Positions 32,634 through 44,196 of a stretch of 64,000 bases of DNA are shown piece after piece (position 1 is the first letter of the stretch; every line of letters starts with the position of its first letter). The translations under genes were made by a program, and so were the position numbers. The stretch spans positions 3,410,001 to 3,474,000 of the forward strand of contig NC_044600.1 in NCBI RefSeq assembly GCF_901933205.1, written 5' to 3'. The DNA comes from Camarhynchus parvulus (taxonomy: Eukaryota > Chordata > Aves > Passeriformes > Thraupidae). Below the pieces are notes generated by a model. The model made no database searches. It saw only the letters and a program-made list of their open reading frames with translations, and was not told the DNA's origin.

Positions 32634-35439
32634 CCACACCACTTCCATTGGCCGTGGTGCTCTTTGCACTGCAGGTGACGCTCATGTCTGACAAGAATTT
32701 GTGCAAGAATGAATTTCTGGGATAGCAGTCACAGACTCCCCTCTTTGCATAATGCACGTTGCTAAAACAAAACCATCCCTTTCTGCCTTCTTCAGGAAAT
32801 AAACATTTTTAGGAATAGTTATTGCTGTCCAAAAGGAAAATACCAGTGTGGTGAGGTAACTTGGTGGGAACGTGATACCAATATGAAGTTCTGTCTTTTG
32901 GTGATGAGCCACATTGTCATTTTATCTCCAAATCCTGCATTATGACAGGTACAATGCTCAGTATTTGCCACTAAGCAGTGGTTTAATATGTATATAACCT
33001 TCTATGTCACCTCTGGTGTATATTTTAAAGAAGAGAATCACATGATTCTCATGAGGAAACATTTGCAGTTTTGTGTTTTCACTGGTTTCAGTCAGGTTTC
33101 CTTGTTTTCCTGAGGATAGTTTTCAAACCCGTCAGCTATTGGAACTTTAATTTAAAAACATTAATTCAAGTCATCTATGATGTCTGCTGCTTCTACATTC
33201 ATTTACTAGAGCTTTCAGTTGTATCACTGTATTGTTGGTTTCCTTTTTAAAGTACTTGGAATGTATTATTGCATTAATGTTCTTCATGGAACACTGCAAA
33301 ACACTCACTTAAATTATTTTGCTAATGCTAAGCAAGGGTTGTTGCATTATTAAACACCAGAGGCTTGGCAAATTGCTACAAACGTGAGTTTAAAGCACAT
33401 TCTTCAGGTGCCTGAATGTTTATGTATCATGACAATAACACAGACATTTATAGCAATGCAACATTGCCAGCAGAGTGTATTATAAGTTCAGATATTAGTG
33501 CAGTTCAAAGTCATATTTAGTTTCAGCTTTATTCTCATTTCTGATACAAAATCTCATCCCCAAATGAGCTCAAATACATGACCTGCAGAGGTTGTATCTG
33601 CTTTTGTAAAGCAAAGCATTGCTCAAGCTGACTCCTCAAATACTTCAGTTCTTTTTGGCCTGGAGTTCAGAACCACTGGAAAACTCCACAGCTTTTTTTC
33701 TTTTGCATGAGGGATTCTGTCTTTCCTCTGATCCTTTGTGTCTTTATCTTTACACATAGGGAAAATCAACTCCATATTTTCCTCAGCTGTTTTTTCTAAT
33801 TCTTATTGCCCTTTCTTCTCTCCTCCAGTTTCTTTCCAGGAGCCAATATCCTCTCTAAAACCTGTTTTTCAAACCTGGGTAGGATATTCTGCATCTGTCA
33901 GTAGTGTTGTGTTTACCAGAGTAATTTATCTCTCGTGTCCTAAATCCAGCATCATTCTGGGGCAGCACATCCCACAGTATTTCCCCTTTATTCTCCTGTC
34001 ACACCACTGACTCCCATTTCTTTGTGATGGATTCAGGAGTAAAATCTCCCAGTGCTGTCCTCCCACACAGATAATGACTCCCCGTTTTATATTTTCATTA
34101 CCCCTAAGAAACAATTAAACAACAGTATTTGGCAATGCTAAAAATGTCATGCAGGGAAATGGAGAACACAATAAAAGATAATGGTTTTAGCAACAGCAGC
34201 AAGAGGAAATGTCAATAAATAGTGTAGCCATGCTGTTTGACACCTTTAATCAGGTGTGGGGCCTTCAGCACAACCTTTTAGACAGGTGTGCTTTTGAGAA
34301 AGGTGTTTCATAGCATTTTACAGACCCAAAAATATGATGCTGTGGAAGCTAATATATATGCTAATAAAATTCTTAATTAGATTAACACATAATGCATATG
34401 TTATTTTAATGATTTTTTTCTTTAAAGGCGGTGTTGCATTTTTAAGTAGCAGTATTTAGACAAAATACTCTTGTCTAACATTCTCTTTTTAACCCTACAT
34501 CATACAACCACTTTTGTGTTCAACAGATTGTGTTAATCATGGAATATATTCTAAAGTTATAATTAGCTGCACAAAAACTCTTGGTTGATATCTATTTAGG
34601 ATATCTCTAGCCCCAAAAGTTTAATGTTTCAGTGTTAGCCAGAATAGAAGATCCTCTACAGAAATCTGTATTGTAAATGGGTGATAATTAGATGTTGAAC
34701 AGGACTGCTAAAGGGAAAAAATGATGTCAACCAGAGATTGGATCTAATTGAAGGGAAAGAAAACTCAAATGTAAATTACATAAAGTCAAAAAGTGAAAAA
34801 CCTTGATTTGATAACACAAAATAAATCTTTAACTATCCTGCAAGAACTCTTGAACCCATCTTCATGATTTAAGACACCATGCATGGCCACCTTTAAAAAA
34901 AAAGTCATAACTACAGAGGGAATCTAGCTGGAAAAGAGCCAATCAAAAAATAAATTTGGAAATCGAGGACACCGTTTTCCAGGTTTTTTTCACGCACAAT
35001 ACTCCAGGAATGGATCCCAGAGTGCTGCAAAAATTCCAGAGGTTCAGCAGCCAGATGTGGATCTGCAGAGAACACCCATTCCTCTGCAGGTAAAACAGCT
35101 GCAACTACTGGCTAATGAAGAAGAATCAAAAATATGGTTCCTGACAGTATTGGGTCACTAGATTAGGTTTCCAAATAATCAGCCATTACAGTTTCATGTG
35201 ATAATTACAGATGATATAGTAATTAATAACACACTGCAGCAAAGGGGTCGCTGCCTTGTATAACCCACGCTGTGCTTTGCGGGAAGCCCAGTGATGGCAA
35301 GTTCCAGTTAAAAGCTCATCAAGATGAAAACCTGTGACCACAAAGTGCTGTGGCTGCTCTGCATTGATCACTGAGTGCAGTGGTTTTGGTTTGTTAATTT
35401 GAGATTTTAATAATTTTGAGATTTTTTGGTTAATGAGCG
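32634..35439. other. Unique AT-rich sequence, no gene seen
   Basis: No recognisable gene or repeat. Opposite frames at 33738-34114 overlap and are unrecognised. Confidence 0.5.
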
Positions 35440-35620
35440 TGGTGGGTTTAGTGTTGGTTAATTATTAGTGTATTTACTTCTTGTTGTGATGTAGGATTAG
35501 GAAAAAGGTAAAGTAGGCTTAAAACTTTAAAAGGGTATAAATAAAAATTTGTTAGCAGTAATTAAAAGAGTAATAAGAATTAGAATAAAATTTTTGGAAC
35601 AATTTTTTTCTCCCTATAAC
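35440..35620 (+). mobile_element. Possible LTR remnant with TATA box
   Basis: From GGTGGGTTTAGTGTTGG (about 35441) the sequence continues into a long purine/T-rich block with CTTTAAAAGGGTATAAATAA (TATAAATA at 35536-35543), followed about 40 bases on by AATAAAATTTTTGG. A GTGGGTTTAGT-like start, a GGGTATAAATA box and a nearby AATAAA fit my memory of ERVL-type LTRs of songbirds. I cannot confirm ends, a target duplication or family. It could be simple A-rich unique DNA. Confidence 0.35.
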
Positions 35621-37489
35621 CTTTCCTTTCCACTGACAACGTAAAGCAACAAAACCTAAAATTTTAGTCAGTTTAGTCTTTCATTTTTAACATGTGTTTT
35701 TCACAGAGGCATGCACAGCTTTTTAGTGGTTAAAAGCTTTGTATTACTTCTGTAAATGTGTCTCATGTAAAACCAGGACACTGAGCCTGTGTGGGGCTGT
35801 GTGGAGGCAGAGAAGGGGTGGCAGAGGCATTTTCCTTTTCTTAGGTGCAGGTGGCATTATGTATGGAACAGGGACACGGCCAGGACAGCACTGAGAGAGT
35901 TCCCACGAGCAGGGCAGGCCAGAGTCTGCATGGAAACTTGGAAAAAGCACCACTGACCCAGCCAGATGGAAGTGAGATGAAAGTGAGGCACTGGATATAA
36001 AGGACAAATTAAATGTCACCTACAGACAGGTAGTGTCACACAAATCCACCCACACAAGTAAAAACCTCCATAGAAAATCACTGTATTTGAGTATCTTCAA
36101 TCAGGCCACAGGCTCTGTTAATTCCTTATTTTACCACAGTATGCAGGACAAACCAAAATAATTTGATAGGGGAAAAAAAGCAAAGTATGGTTTACATGAA
36201 ATCTAATGAGTACCAAGCTTAGAGAAACTGAGAGCAAGTGAAAGAAAATAGGATTTTAACTGTAGGCACTTCCTCAGCTGATGGGCTGCAGGATCTCTCT
36301 GAACAGTTCTCTTGGTTACAAATTAAGTTAATTTTAGGAAAGCATTGCCCCTGACCCCATTACTTGGTATGTAACATTGAGGAGTTGGGTGGTAAAAAAA
36401 ATAGTAGTATCAGCTTTTCTCAAACTGGTTTTTATCTGATTCCAGCAGGTTTTTGCTGGTGCCTCTGATGTTTAACCCTTTGCGGTTAATATATTTCTGT
36501 GACAGGACACCAAGAAGCATTGATGGTTTCACCAGTGTAATTTTATCATGGAAAGAGAAGAATTGGATTGCTCTCAGTTGTTGTGGAGCTGAGGTAAATT
36601 TTTCTTCCTTCCTCCTTGTTTTGGTGTTGCACTGGGTCTGTTTGAAGTCCACTGTGGTCTGTTCTCTGCATTGCTGCTGCATGTGCAGAAAATGAAAGTA
36701 CAGAGGGAATCATGCAGGGCTAGTTGGAAACCCACAAGCTGAGTTATGATTTAAAAAATTATTGAGTGTTTCCCTCCATTCCTGATTTTTATTTGTTCAA
36801 CTACTTAGCTACAGTTAGACAGGCATATTCTTTTAAAAACAGAATTTCCATAATGTGTTTCTAAAAAAACAATGACTCCCCAATGGGTCAGCTGTGAATA
36901 CTAAGGAACAGTTTAAAATAATGAAAGCCTAAGAGCAGGTTACACTTTCATCTAAAACTCATCACATTCTTAATTAATTTCAGGATATTCAAAGATTAGA
37001 TCCTACATCTCAAGTAAGAAAGCAGACCTGTGCAGACTCAGGAAATTAAAGTGAATTTAATCTCCACAATATTTTTACATAAACAAGAATATCATGTCAG
37101 AGCTTCCTGCACACGTCCTGTTGTTGGTGTAAATATTGAGATTTCTAATTTGAAAATGGGAGATGTCATAAATGGCAGAGTACCAGAGTGCCTGGGGATT
37201 GGAGGCCCCTTGATGCCAACAACACCAAAAGAGAGGCATGGTCTGAAATTCCTGCTGCAGCCCTTGAATTTGGTAACTCACTGAGCACTGCACTGTGACA
37301 AACCATGAATTAATCAGAGCTCACTGAGCACTATCAGCAGTGATTTCATTTCATAAAAAAGATCTCATTAACATGTTGGCTTCTGATCTTTGGACAGCAA
37401 AGCTGTTGATGTGAAGGGTGAGGGGGTTGTTTTTTATTTGGTTTATTATGTTTCTCTATTATCAAACAGCTAATCACAATCAAGGACTC
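35621..37489. other. Unique sequence, no gene seen
   Basis: No recognisable gene. Open frames on opposite strands at 36410-36695 overlap and cannot both be real. Neither has a recognisable domain. Confidence 0.5.
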
Positions 37490-37533
37490 TTGATGTTTCT
37501 AAAAGTGTCTGTTGATGTTTCTTAAAGTGTCTT
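37490..37533 (+). repeat. 22-bp tandem duplication, two copies
   Basis: TTGATGTTTCTAAAAGTGTC plus TG (37490-37511) is followed by TTGATGTTTCTTAAAGTGTC plus TT (37512-37533). Two bases differ. Confidence 0.88.
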
Positions 37534-39132
37534 TTTCACTTTGAAATTTGAGCCATGAATTTTTCCAACTTGCCTGTGATATGAAAGGTCGTGTCCAAAT
37601 TACCTGGAATGTCTGATCCGTCAGGTGTTAGAAACAAGAGTGGCAGAGGACAGACTTGAAGTTTGTTCTTTGAACTGAAATCTATAAAAATGCAAGTGGC
37701 GTCTGCATAGATGCTAGATTTGCCTCAAATGATGAAAGATATTACAGTGGCTCCACACTTAAAAGTCATCCAGCATAAAATCTTAGTGGCTGAATAATAG
37801 AAATTTTCTGTCCATAATACTGTGAGATGTGCAGATGGTTGAAAAATGATATGTGATCTCATGCAGTGCCTGCTGAGTTAACAAGAGAATTTCATTCAAG
37901 AAAAATAGTACATTTTAGTTCCACCATATGTGTGATTATGTTTTCTTCATACCCATGGAGAATCCCTGATGTTAGAAAGCAAACTATGATAGCCATTAAC
38001 ATGTCCTCTTTTAAATAATTTATTTAAACATGAGAAGCTTACATTTTTTTGTAAAAATAACTTGCACAACAAAGATAACAGCTGCAGTTGAATATTCTTG
38101 GTTGAGTTGTTTTCCATGGAATTGTGAGCAGAAAAAGAAAAAAATGTACTGCTCATTTCTCACCTACAAAGAGCCTTTGGGTCCATCTACTGCTCCTGAT
38201 AAAACAAAATGCAGGCAGAATATGAAATATAGGGCAGAAACAGTCATTTCTTGTCTTTTTCACAAATTCCTCACCAGAAAATCCACTGAACCTGCCTTTG
38301 GTTAAGGTTCCTGTTTATCAGAACCAAATTTCAGTTGATACATTGAGAATAGTCCATATCATATTTTACCCTCAGTCTTCCACAACTTGGATTCAATCAT
38401 ATAAAATTTTATGATAGTTGTACAAACAAGTTCTTTTGTATCTAGTACAACAATGGATATGGTACCCCTTAAAATTACAGAGATCTGATGCAATTCTATG
38501 CAAAAATATGGGCTTTGATTACAGGGCAGAAAGATCCATTGAAATGTTGAAATGAATTTTTAAAGTATTTAGAAATAATTAGTATTATTATAAGTATATA
38601 TTAGTATTGTTATATGTATTTAGAAATAGGGGGGTTTATAATGAATAATTAAAGAGAAATCCCTGGAAAAGTACTACAATAATGTTTTCATCATTTCCTC
38701 TATTCATTCTGCCCTCCACACACTGGAGTCAGTCCTGTTGAAGCCCCTGAGCTTGGTGAGGATTTCTTTCTGTTCCTGCAGCATCAGGAATTATCCAGAA
38801 TATTGCTGCATTCCCAACAGAAAACACTCAGGAAATGTCTGGGATTGTTTTCATCTTCAGGTCACCCTTTCAGAGGTGCACAAGCCACTCAGTATTTTTT
38901 CCACCTGGCAAATTTATCAGCCCAGGATTTTTTGACAAAACAATTTAAAGGAATCCAGTCTCTCATTCGGTTGCTCATGGTCTCTGCAGCATCCCCATGT
39001 CTCTTCCTGGGGCTTTCAGGTTTTTTGTGAGGTCATTAGGATGTTTTCTTCTGTCACAGATCCACGGGGACAATTTGATATTGGTACTGTTTTATGTTCC
39101 TACCGTTTTTTTATTTTTCTTTTAATCTTTAG
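37534..39132. other. Unique AT-rich sequence, no gene seen
   Basis: No recognisable gene. At 38567-38630 the word GTATTTAGAAATA occurs twice around an AT-rich core. The last 30 bases before 39133 form a long T-rich tract ending in TTTAG, a strong splice-acceptor context for the exon-like block that follows. Confidence 0.5.
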
Positions 39133-39218
39133 GAACATACAGACGCCTGCTTTCAAAGAACTTGGATTCTTTGCTCTCCACGTATGAGTAGCCCTCGTCC
39201 ATCCAAGAAGACTGTGAC
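39133..39218. other. Exon-like cassette, signals on both strands, unproven
   Basis: On the plus strand a long polypyrimidine tract (TTTTTTTATTTTTCTTTTAA, then TCTTTAG) precedes an 86-nt block. The block ends in a near-consensus donor GTGAGT at 39219 and is open in one frame for 28 codons (starting EHTDACFQRTW). On the minus strand the same bases give an ATG at 39202 and a protein-like frame MDEGYSYVESKESKFF that reaches either a GTATGT donor after 39141 or, if unspliced, a TAA after 26 codons. CpGs are locally frequent (in AGACGCC, CCACGTAT, CCTCGTCC and TGACGTGA) against a CpG-poor background, as expected for constrained sequence. I do not recognise the product. It could be a real alternative or UTR exon of a large gene, a conserved non-coding element, or chance. 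Confidence 0.3.
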
Positions 39219-41118
39219 GTGAGTCTGCACTTAATTAAAATGTCTGGTAAAAAACTTCAATATTCTGAAAACGAGAATGATGTGATGAGAGAAAGTGGCT
39301 TTACTGTCAGTTTCTAGAAACCTTTCTGTTTGTTAGTTCCACGGAACAATTGAGTTTTTTAAGGCATTCCTAAGAATGTTTCCTTTGTGGAGGTAGAGTT
39401 TAGAAGCTTGTTCTGGGTGTGTTACCTGTCATCTCCTGTACTTTACATTTCGGAAAAACAAAAGGCTGTGTTTTCACAGAACAGCCTTGTCAGAAAGATC
39501 AGAAGACCTGGTATTTTTGAGATCACTCAAAAGTTATTCTTTTGACAGTGCTTTGACTGAATTTCTCATTTTCTGTGACCTATGTGTGCACAAGTTGTAG
39601 CAATCTTTTTATTTTAGCTATGTGCTCTGCATCTGAGGAAAAAAAAATTTCCCATTTGCACTGTTCAGAGTAGTGGGAGTTTGGAGGAAAAGTGGAAATC
39701 TGGAGGCTGAGAACATCCAGGAACTTTGGGATAGATTGGCTGCAGTTGAATTGTTGAATTATTTCAGCCACAAGGGGAGAATGCTTTTGTTGCTTCATGT
39801 ATGCCAAGATCAAGTTCTGGGCTGTGAGGGATGCACCTCCTGCTGCTATTGCCACTTAACAGAATATTGCTATCTGCTGGATAAAAAAACCATCTTAGGC
39901 TCACCAAGGGCAAGAATCAATCACTTTTGCTGACAAAATATGCTTAGACAAGCTTTTCTAAATAATAATATTTTTATGGTGTTCTTGGAGGGAGGGAGTT
40001 GCAGAAAGAAGTTGCACAGAGTGATTTTTTCCCCCTGTTTCACAAAATTCCTTTTCTAAGCAGAGAAATGTTTAGAGTTGCTTTGCTTTAACTGAAAAAA
40101 ACAACTCCTCTGCTACAAGAGCTGCCAAGTTACTGCACCTTAGAATTCTCCTCAGATGTCAGCGAAGCGCCAGCAGTGCACAAAGATGCCTTTGTGAGTT
40201 GCTTTGTAGTCTGTGTTGAATGCAGATGCCATTTAATGAAGTCAATCTTCCCAACATCTCCTTTTTGGCTTTTTTTTTTGTATAGTTTGACTTAACATTG
40301 GTAAATGTCAGCCCCACGAGGATGTGAGGAGGGGAGGCAACCTGACAGAGCTAAATGTGGGAACTTTCTGATTTAAGATTTGCTGGTACATCTGCATCCA
40401 GAATCTTCTGATTTTGAGAGTGACACATTAGATTTCCAGGTTTTCCTACAATTCTTTGGGGTTTTTTGAGGTGACAAGGCAGTGACAAACATGGGATACT
40501 TTCTCCACTTTCTCATCCTGTGGTTTCAGTAGTCTTTGGATGAAGCTGGAATACAACCCAGGCATTGTGAATAAGGAGATCCTATAAAGAGAGAGAAAGC
40601 AGCTCTGCATCCCAAAATATGTTTTACTTATAAATATAAATGAGATGGCTGGAAAAGAACAAAAAAATTATTTCTTTTGAAAATAATTTTTTTATCTCTG
40701 CCTGCATAATGGAAAAGTGCGGCATTTGCAATTATCCTGGAATGTGGAAGTTACCTCAAAATACGAAATGCATCAGATAATACTGTAAAAAATGAGAATA
40801 TATGCATGGCATAACAGTAATTTACATCTCCATCACAGTTCTCTCTAGATTCTCAAATTCCCCAATGCCTGTAAAATACTTTAGGTTGTCCATGTCAGTG
40901 AGCTGGAAATTATCATGATGTACTTGTGAATAAAGCCCGACACGAAGATGTAACACAATTACTGCAAAGTGTGTGGCAAAGAAAAGAACAGAATTTATCT
41001 GCTGATTCCAGGGCTTTTGCTCCAGGAACAGGGCTGGTTTTACAAACAACTGACAGGGTATAAGGTGCTCATGTTTGGGCACAATGCAATCTCCTTTTTG
41101 TCTGTGATCAGGCTGCTT
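39219..41118. other. Unique AT-rich sequence, no gene seen
   Basis: No recognisable gene or transposon. A T-rich run lies near 40267-40280. Confidence 0.5.
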
Positions 41119-41216
41119 GAGTGATTGTGTTGGTTGAATTTAACGATAGATCACTAAATCACACAATTTAGTGATTGTGTTGGTTGATTTAATGATAGGT
41201 TGGATTTAATATTCTG
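41119..41216 (+). repeat. 50-bp spaced tandem duplication containing a perfect 10-bp palindrome
   Basis: GTGATTGTGTTGGTTGA occurs at 41121-41137 and 41171-41187, each followed by a similar ATTTAACGATAG / TTTAATGATAG stretch. Across the junction, ATCACTAAAT (41150-41159) and ATTTAGTGAT (41166-41175) are perfect inverted repeats around the loop CACACA, so the duplication junction could form a cruciform or hairpin. Confidence 0.88.
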
Positions 41217-41939
41217 TATTATTCTGAAGAAGAGTCCTAAACAGTTGGCACAAACCACAATTCTGAGGAGTTTGCTGAGTCTGCAGCACAGATTCCTACG
41301 GGAATAACTGGAGTGATGGCAACAAACTAATCACTGTTTGACAATGATTATTCCCAACACATGGAAATAATTATTTTCATAATTATCACAAATCAGCTCT
41401 TCATACTGGAGACCTTCACATGGAAATTTCCTTTATTTGGCTCAAGAGGGGCAGTATTTTAAACAATACAAGGAACATTGTAGTGATTTTCTCCATTAAC
41501 TTATTCTAGCTTGGGTGGAATCACCAGTTCCCACTGTGAAACTTTGTCCCCAGACTTCCCAGAAAAAGAACAGAAATTCTCTGTTCAGGAGGCAGAAATG
41601 ACACTGTGCAGCAAAAGGTCACTGAGCACAACGTGTTCAGACCCCTGAACCTGAAGTTTTAAAGGTTCCCGTGGAGAGAAACAGAAGACAAAACATGGTT
41701 TTCTATTCCGTTGTTGATATAAGCAAGCCAAAGGGGAATCCTTAAACATATTTTGATTTTGAAAGGATGAACAAAAAAGGCTTTGACATTTTCAGATATT
41801 TTGCTGTTGTTTCTTGATGGCAGGCACAGAAATTATCTTGAGAAATGGGCAAGAGTTGACCCAAATGGCGAGGAAGTGTTGCTTCCTTGCCAATAAAGGT
41901 TGTGAGGGGATTTTTGTTTGTTTCTGGTTGTTTGGTCAG
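41217..41939. other. Unique sequence, no gene seen
   Basis: No recognisable gene. The minus-strand frame reaching into 41742-42074 overlaps the CR1 remnant and is not a gene. Confidence 0.5.
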
Positions 41940-42005
41940 TGCTGAAGTCAGGCTCTTGGACAAGGTGATCATTGTAGGTCTTTTCCAACTGAAATTATCT
42001 ATTCT
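41940..42005 (+). mobile_element. CR1 3' end remnant, sense orientation
   Basis: CTTGGACAAGGTGATCATTG, TAGGTCTTTTCCAACTGAAA and TTATCTATTCTGAA follow the last 55-60 bases of CR1 (GGTTGGACAAGATGATCTTT, then the CCCTTCCAACC and ATTCTATGATTC blocks). It is diverged, strongly 5'-truncated and has lost most of the terminal repeat. Confidence 0.75.
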
Positions 42006-42983
42006 GAAGCTAAAAAGTCTTTCACTCTTCCTTAAACAGTGTTTTTCTCTCTCTCTTTTGATCCAACTCACCAAAGTCAGTGTTTCTGGCTGTTTAATTG
42101 ATGTGGTCTTAGAGTTTCAAACGTTCTCATTCCCTGATTTTTCCCACAATACTTTACCAGTCGGTGGTTTTGGAATCTCTCAGCACATTTGTTTCGCAAG
42201 AGGCCAGATTATGTCAAACATTTAAGTTCTGACCAGACCAGCTGGGACAGAAAATCCTGTTAAATTTCAGCTGTGGAGTTTGGGAGGATGGGGATTACTG
42301 CTTTTACCCCTGAATTTGGAGAAGTTTACAGCTGGGAATGCTTTAGACCCACATCATATCAGAAGCCAATGAAATGAACACTGACTTGGTCACAACCTGA
42401 TCTTTCAATTTAATTGCAAGTGTCATATCAGAATATTTAATGCTCTGATTTCTTTCATTTCACATTGTGAATCTGTCCTGAATAATTCCTGAAAGAGATT
42501 TGACCTGAGATCTGGGCTGAAACACTGTAGCTTTTGTGTTTAGAAATCCAATATTTTAAAATCCTCATCTCTCAAGTACAGCTAAACAAGGCATTTTTAA
42601 AAGGTTGGAGAACAGAAGAGAAAATGTTGATCCTCAATAGTCACTCTTTTCAGTTGTGTAGGACCAGCACTCTCAGATTCCATATTCATTGCGCCATATT
42701 GATTTCCAGTGCCATTTCAGCCCACAAAATATTCCTCTTTCACTGCAGGCTCCCACATTTATGCTGTTTCTTTTCATTTGATACATGATAGGTCAATTTC
42801 TGATTCTGCACATACTTTGCCATTGAACTGTCTGGAGGTTGTGCCCTTGTGAGCACTGGTGAGGATCCATCCAGAGGGACTGAGCCAAGCTTGATGGCAG
42901 CAGTGAATTACTTTAACACAGCGCAGAGCACAAGTTCTGTGCCCCAACTGGAGTTCTGTATTTAATGCTGGCCACTCACAACC
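42006..42983. other. Unique sequence, no gene seen
   Basis: No recognisable gene. The last 100 bases precede the candidate secreted ORF and contain a TATTTAATG word 22-30 bases before its ATG, which is not a convincing promoter. Confidence 0.45.
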
Positions 42984-43226
42984 ATGAGTTTCAGTGCTTT
43001 CCTTCCCCTCAGGCAGTGGCTTTCTCTTTGCATGATTTTCTGTCTGGTTGTGCCTTCAGTTCTGTGCTTGGAAGAAGTTCCTTACCCCAGCAGGAGTCCT
43101 GTCCAGCAGCTTCTTTATGGCAAACCCACTAGAAAGATTTCACAGACATATATTTCAAGTTATGCTTCAGAAGGGGAAAAAAAAATGGGGATAGTGATGG
43201 TAATTATAAAAATGAGCGATGACTGA
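42984..43226 (+). other. Candidate small secreted-protein ORF, 80 codons, unproven
   Basis: The ORF has a true ATG in good context (CACAACCATGAG, A at -3). The translation starts with polar residues, then a hydrophobic run around residues 9-28 (WLSLCMIFCLVVPSVLC), with small or Cys residues where signal peptidase usually cuts. A polar, Ser/Lys-rich part follows (LEEVPYPSRSPVQQLLYG and onward) and ends ...KMSDD. The layout is that of a short secreted peptide, but I do not recognise the sequence. There is no poly(A) signal or splice context that settles it, and chance ORFs of this length are common here. Confidence 0.15.
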
Positions 43227-44181
43227 CTGGAAGGAAAAGTTTATTTGATTATCACAGCAAAGGGATCCTTTTGCTAGTGAGAAGTGTTTCATTAGTAGAA
43301 GTTTTCCATTCACGTCATTTGTAACACAAAAAATAAGAATTTATTCAGAACAAACATTTTCTTTTATCTTGCTAATCAAAAGACCTCTTGGCAAAGTAGA
43401 AATGACACTTGACATCTCAAAGCAAATGCAGAGATGGAGTGGAATAAAAGCATTGCATATTCAATTTGAATACAAGAATTCCAAATGCTCAATTAAAAAA
43501 AATTTTTTGAAGCTAATTATTCTAAGGCACAACATTCACTTTTACAGATTATTGCACTGAAGTCACCATACCATATGTGTAAAAATGTCCTTTTTGCTTG
43601 ACATCAGCAGTACCAATTTATGGATGTGAGAAGTGTTTTCAGGGGTGGCTTCATAGTTCTGAACCCGTTATAACATAATGGGACTTGTGTACTTTGGTAA
43701 TTTGCTACCAGACTTTCAAAGTCACAGAATCTCCCAAAGACAGTGATAGATGCTGAGAGGGATTTGGAAGAGCACCCAGTTTGCTGCAGGCACAGACAGA
43801 AAGAGGTTTTTGCTTGAGTTCCGTTTGCCAGGTGACAGTTACACCATCATGAAAAAACTGTTGGCCAGATTGACCCATCTGCCTTCTGGTCTTTGTTAGC
43901 TGCCAGAATAATGGGGGGATCTGGGCCAGGATCTGCAACAGATTAGTTCCTTGCACTCTGTCTTCTTGGCAGGCAGATGTTCTATTAATTAATTTTTTCT
44001 GTAGTAATTCATCACCGAATATTTAAGTCTTGTGACTCGTGATTTGGAAAAGGAATACTCATTTTCCTAGTTCATGAGGCAGAAACAGAACAGGACCAGA
44101 TGGTCCAATGTGGCAACACTGGATATCAATGAAGAGCTAAATCTAGATTGCTTCAATCTACTAGAGATTGTTTAAAAACAC
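43227..44181. other. Unique sequence, no gene seen
   Basis: No recognisable gene. The words GTCACAGAATCTCCCAAAG near 43721 recall a CR1 start, but nothing beyond them fits. Confidence 0.5.
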
Positions 44182-44196
44182 TGTGTGTGTGTGTGT
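44182..44196 (+). repeat. (TG)n microsatellite, about 7.5 units
   Basis: Uninterrupted TG dinucleotides between AAAACAC and AGCTTC. Short, and a possible polymorphic marker. Confidence 0.95.

Noticed and set aside
41887..42225. 112-codon plus-strand frame and the overlapping 110-codon minus-strand frame
   Set aside because: Both run through a CR1 remnant and overlap each other. No recognisable protein.
43721..43745. CR1-like words TCACAGAATCTCCC
   Set aside because: The following sequence does not continue into CR1.
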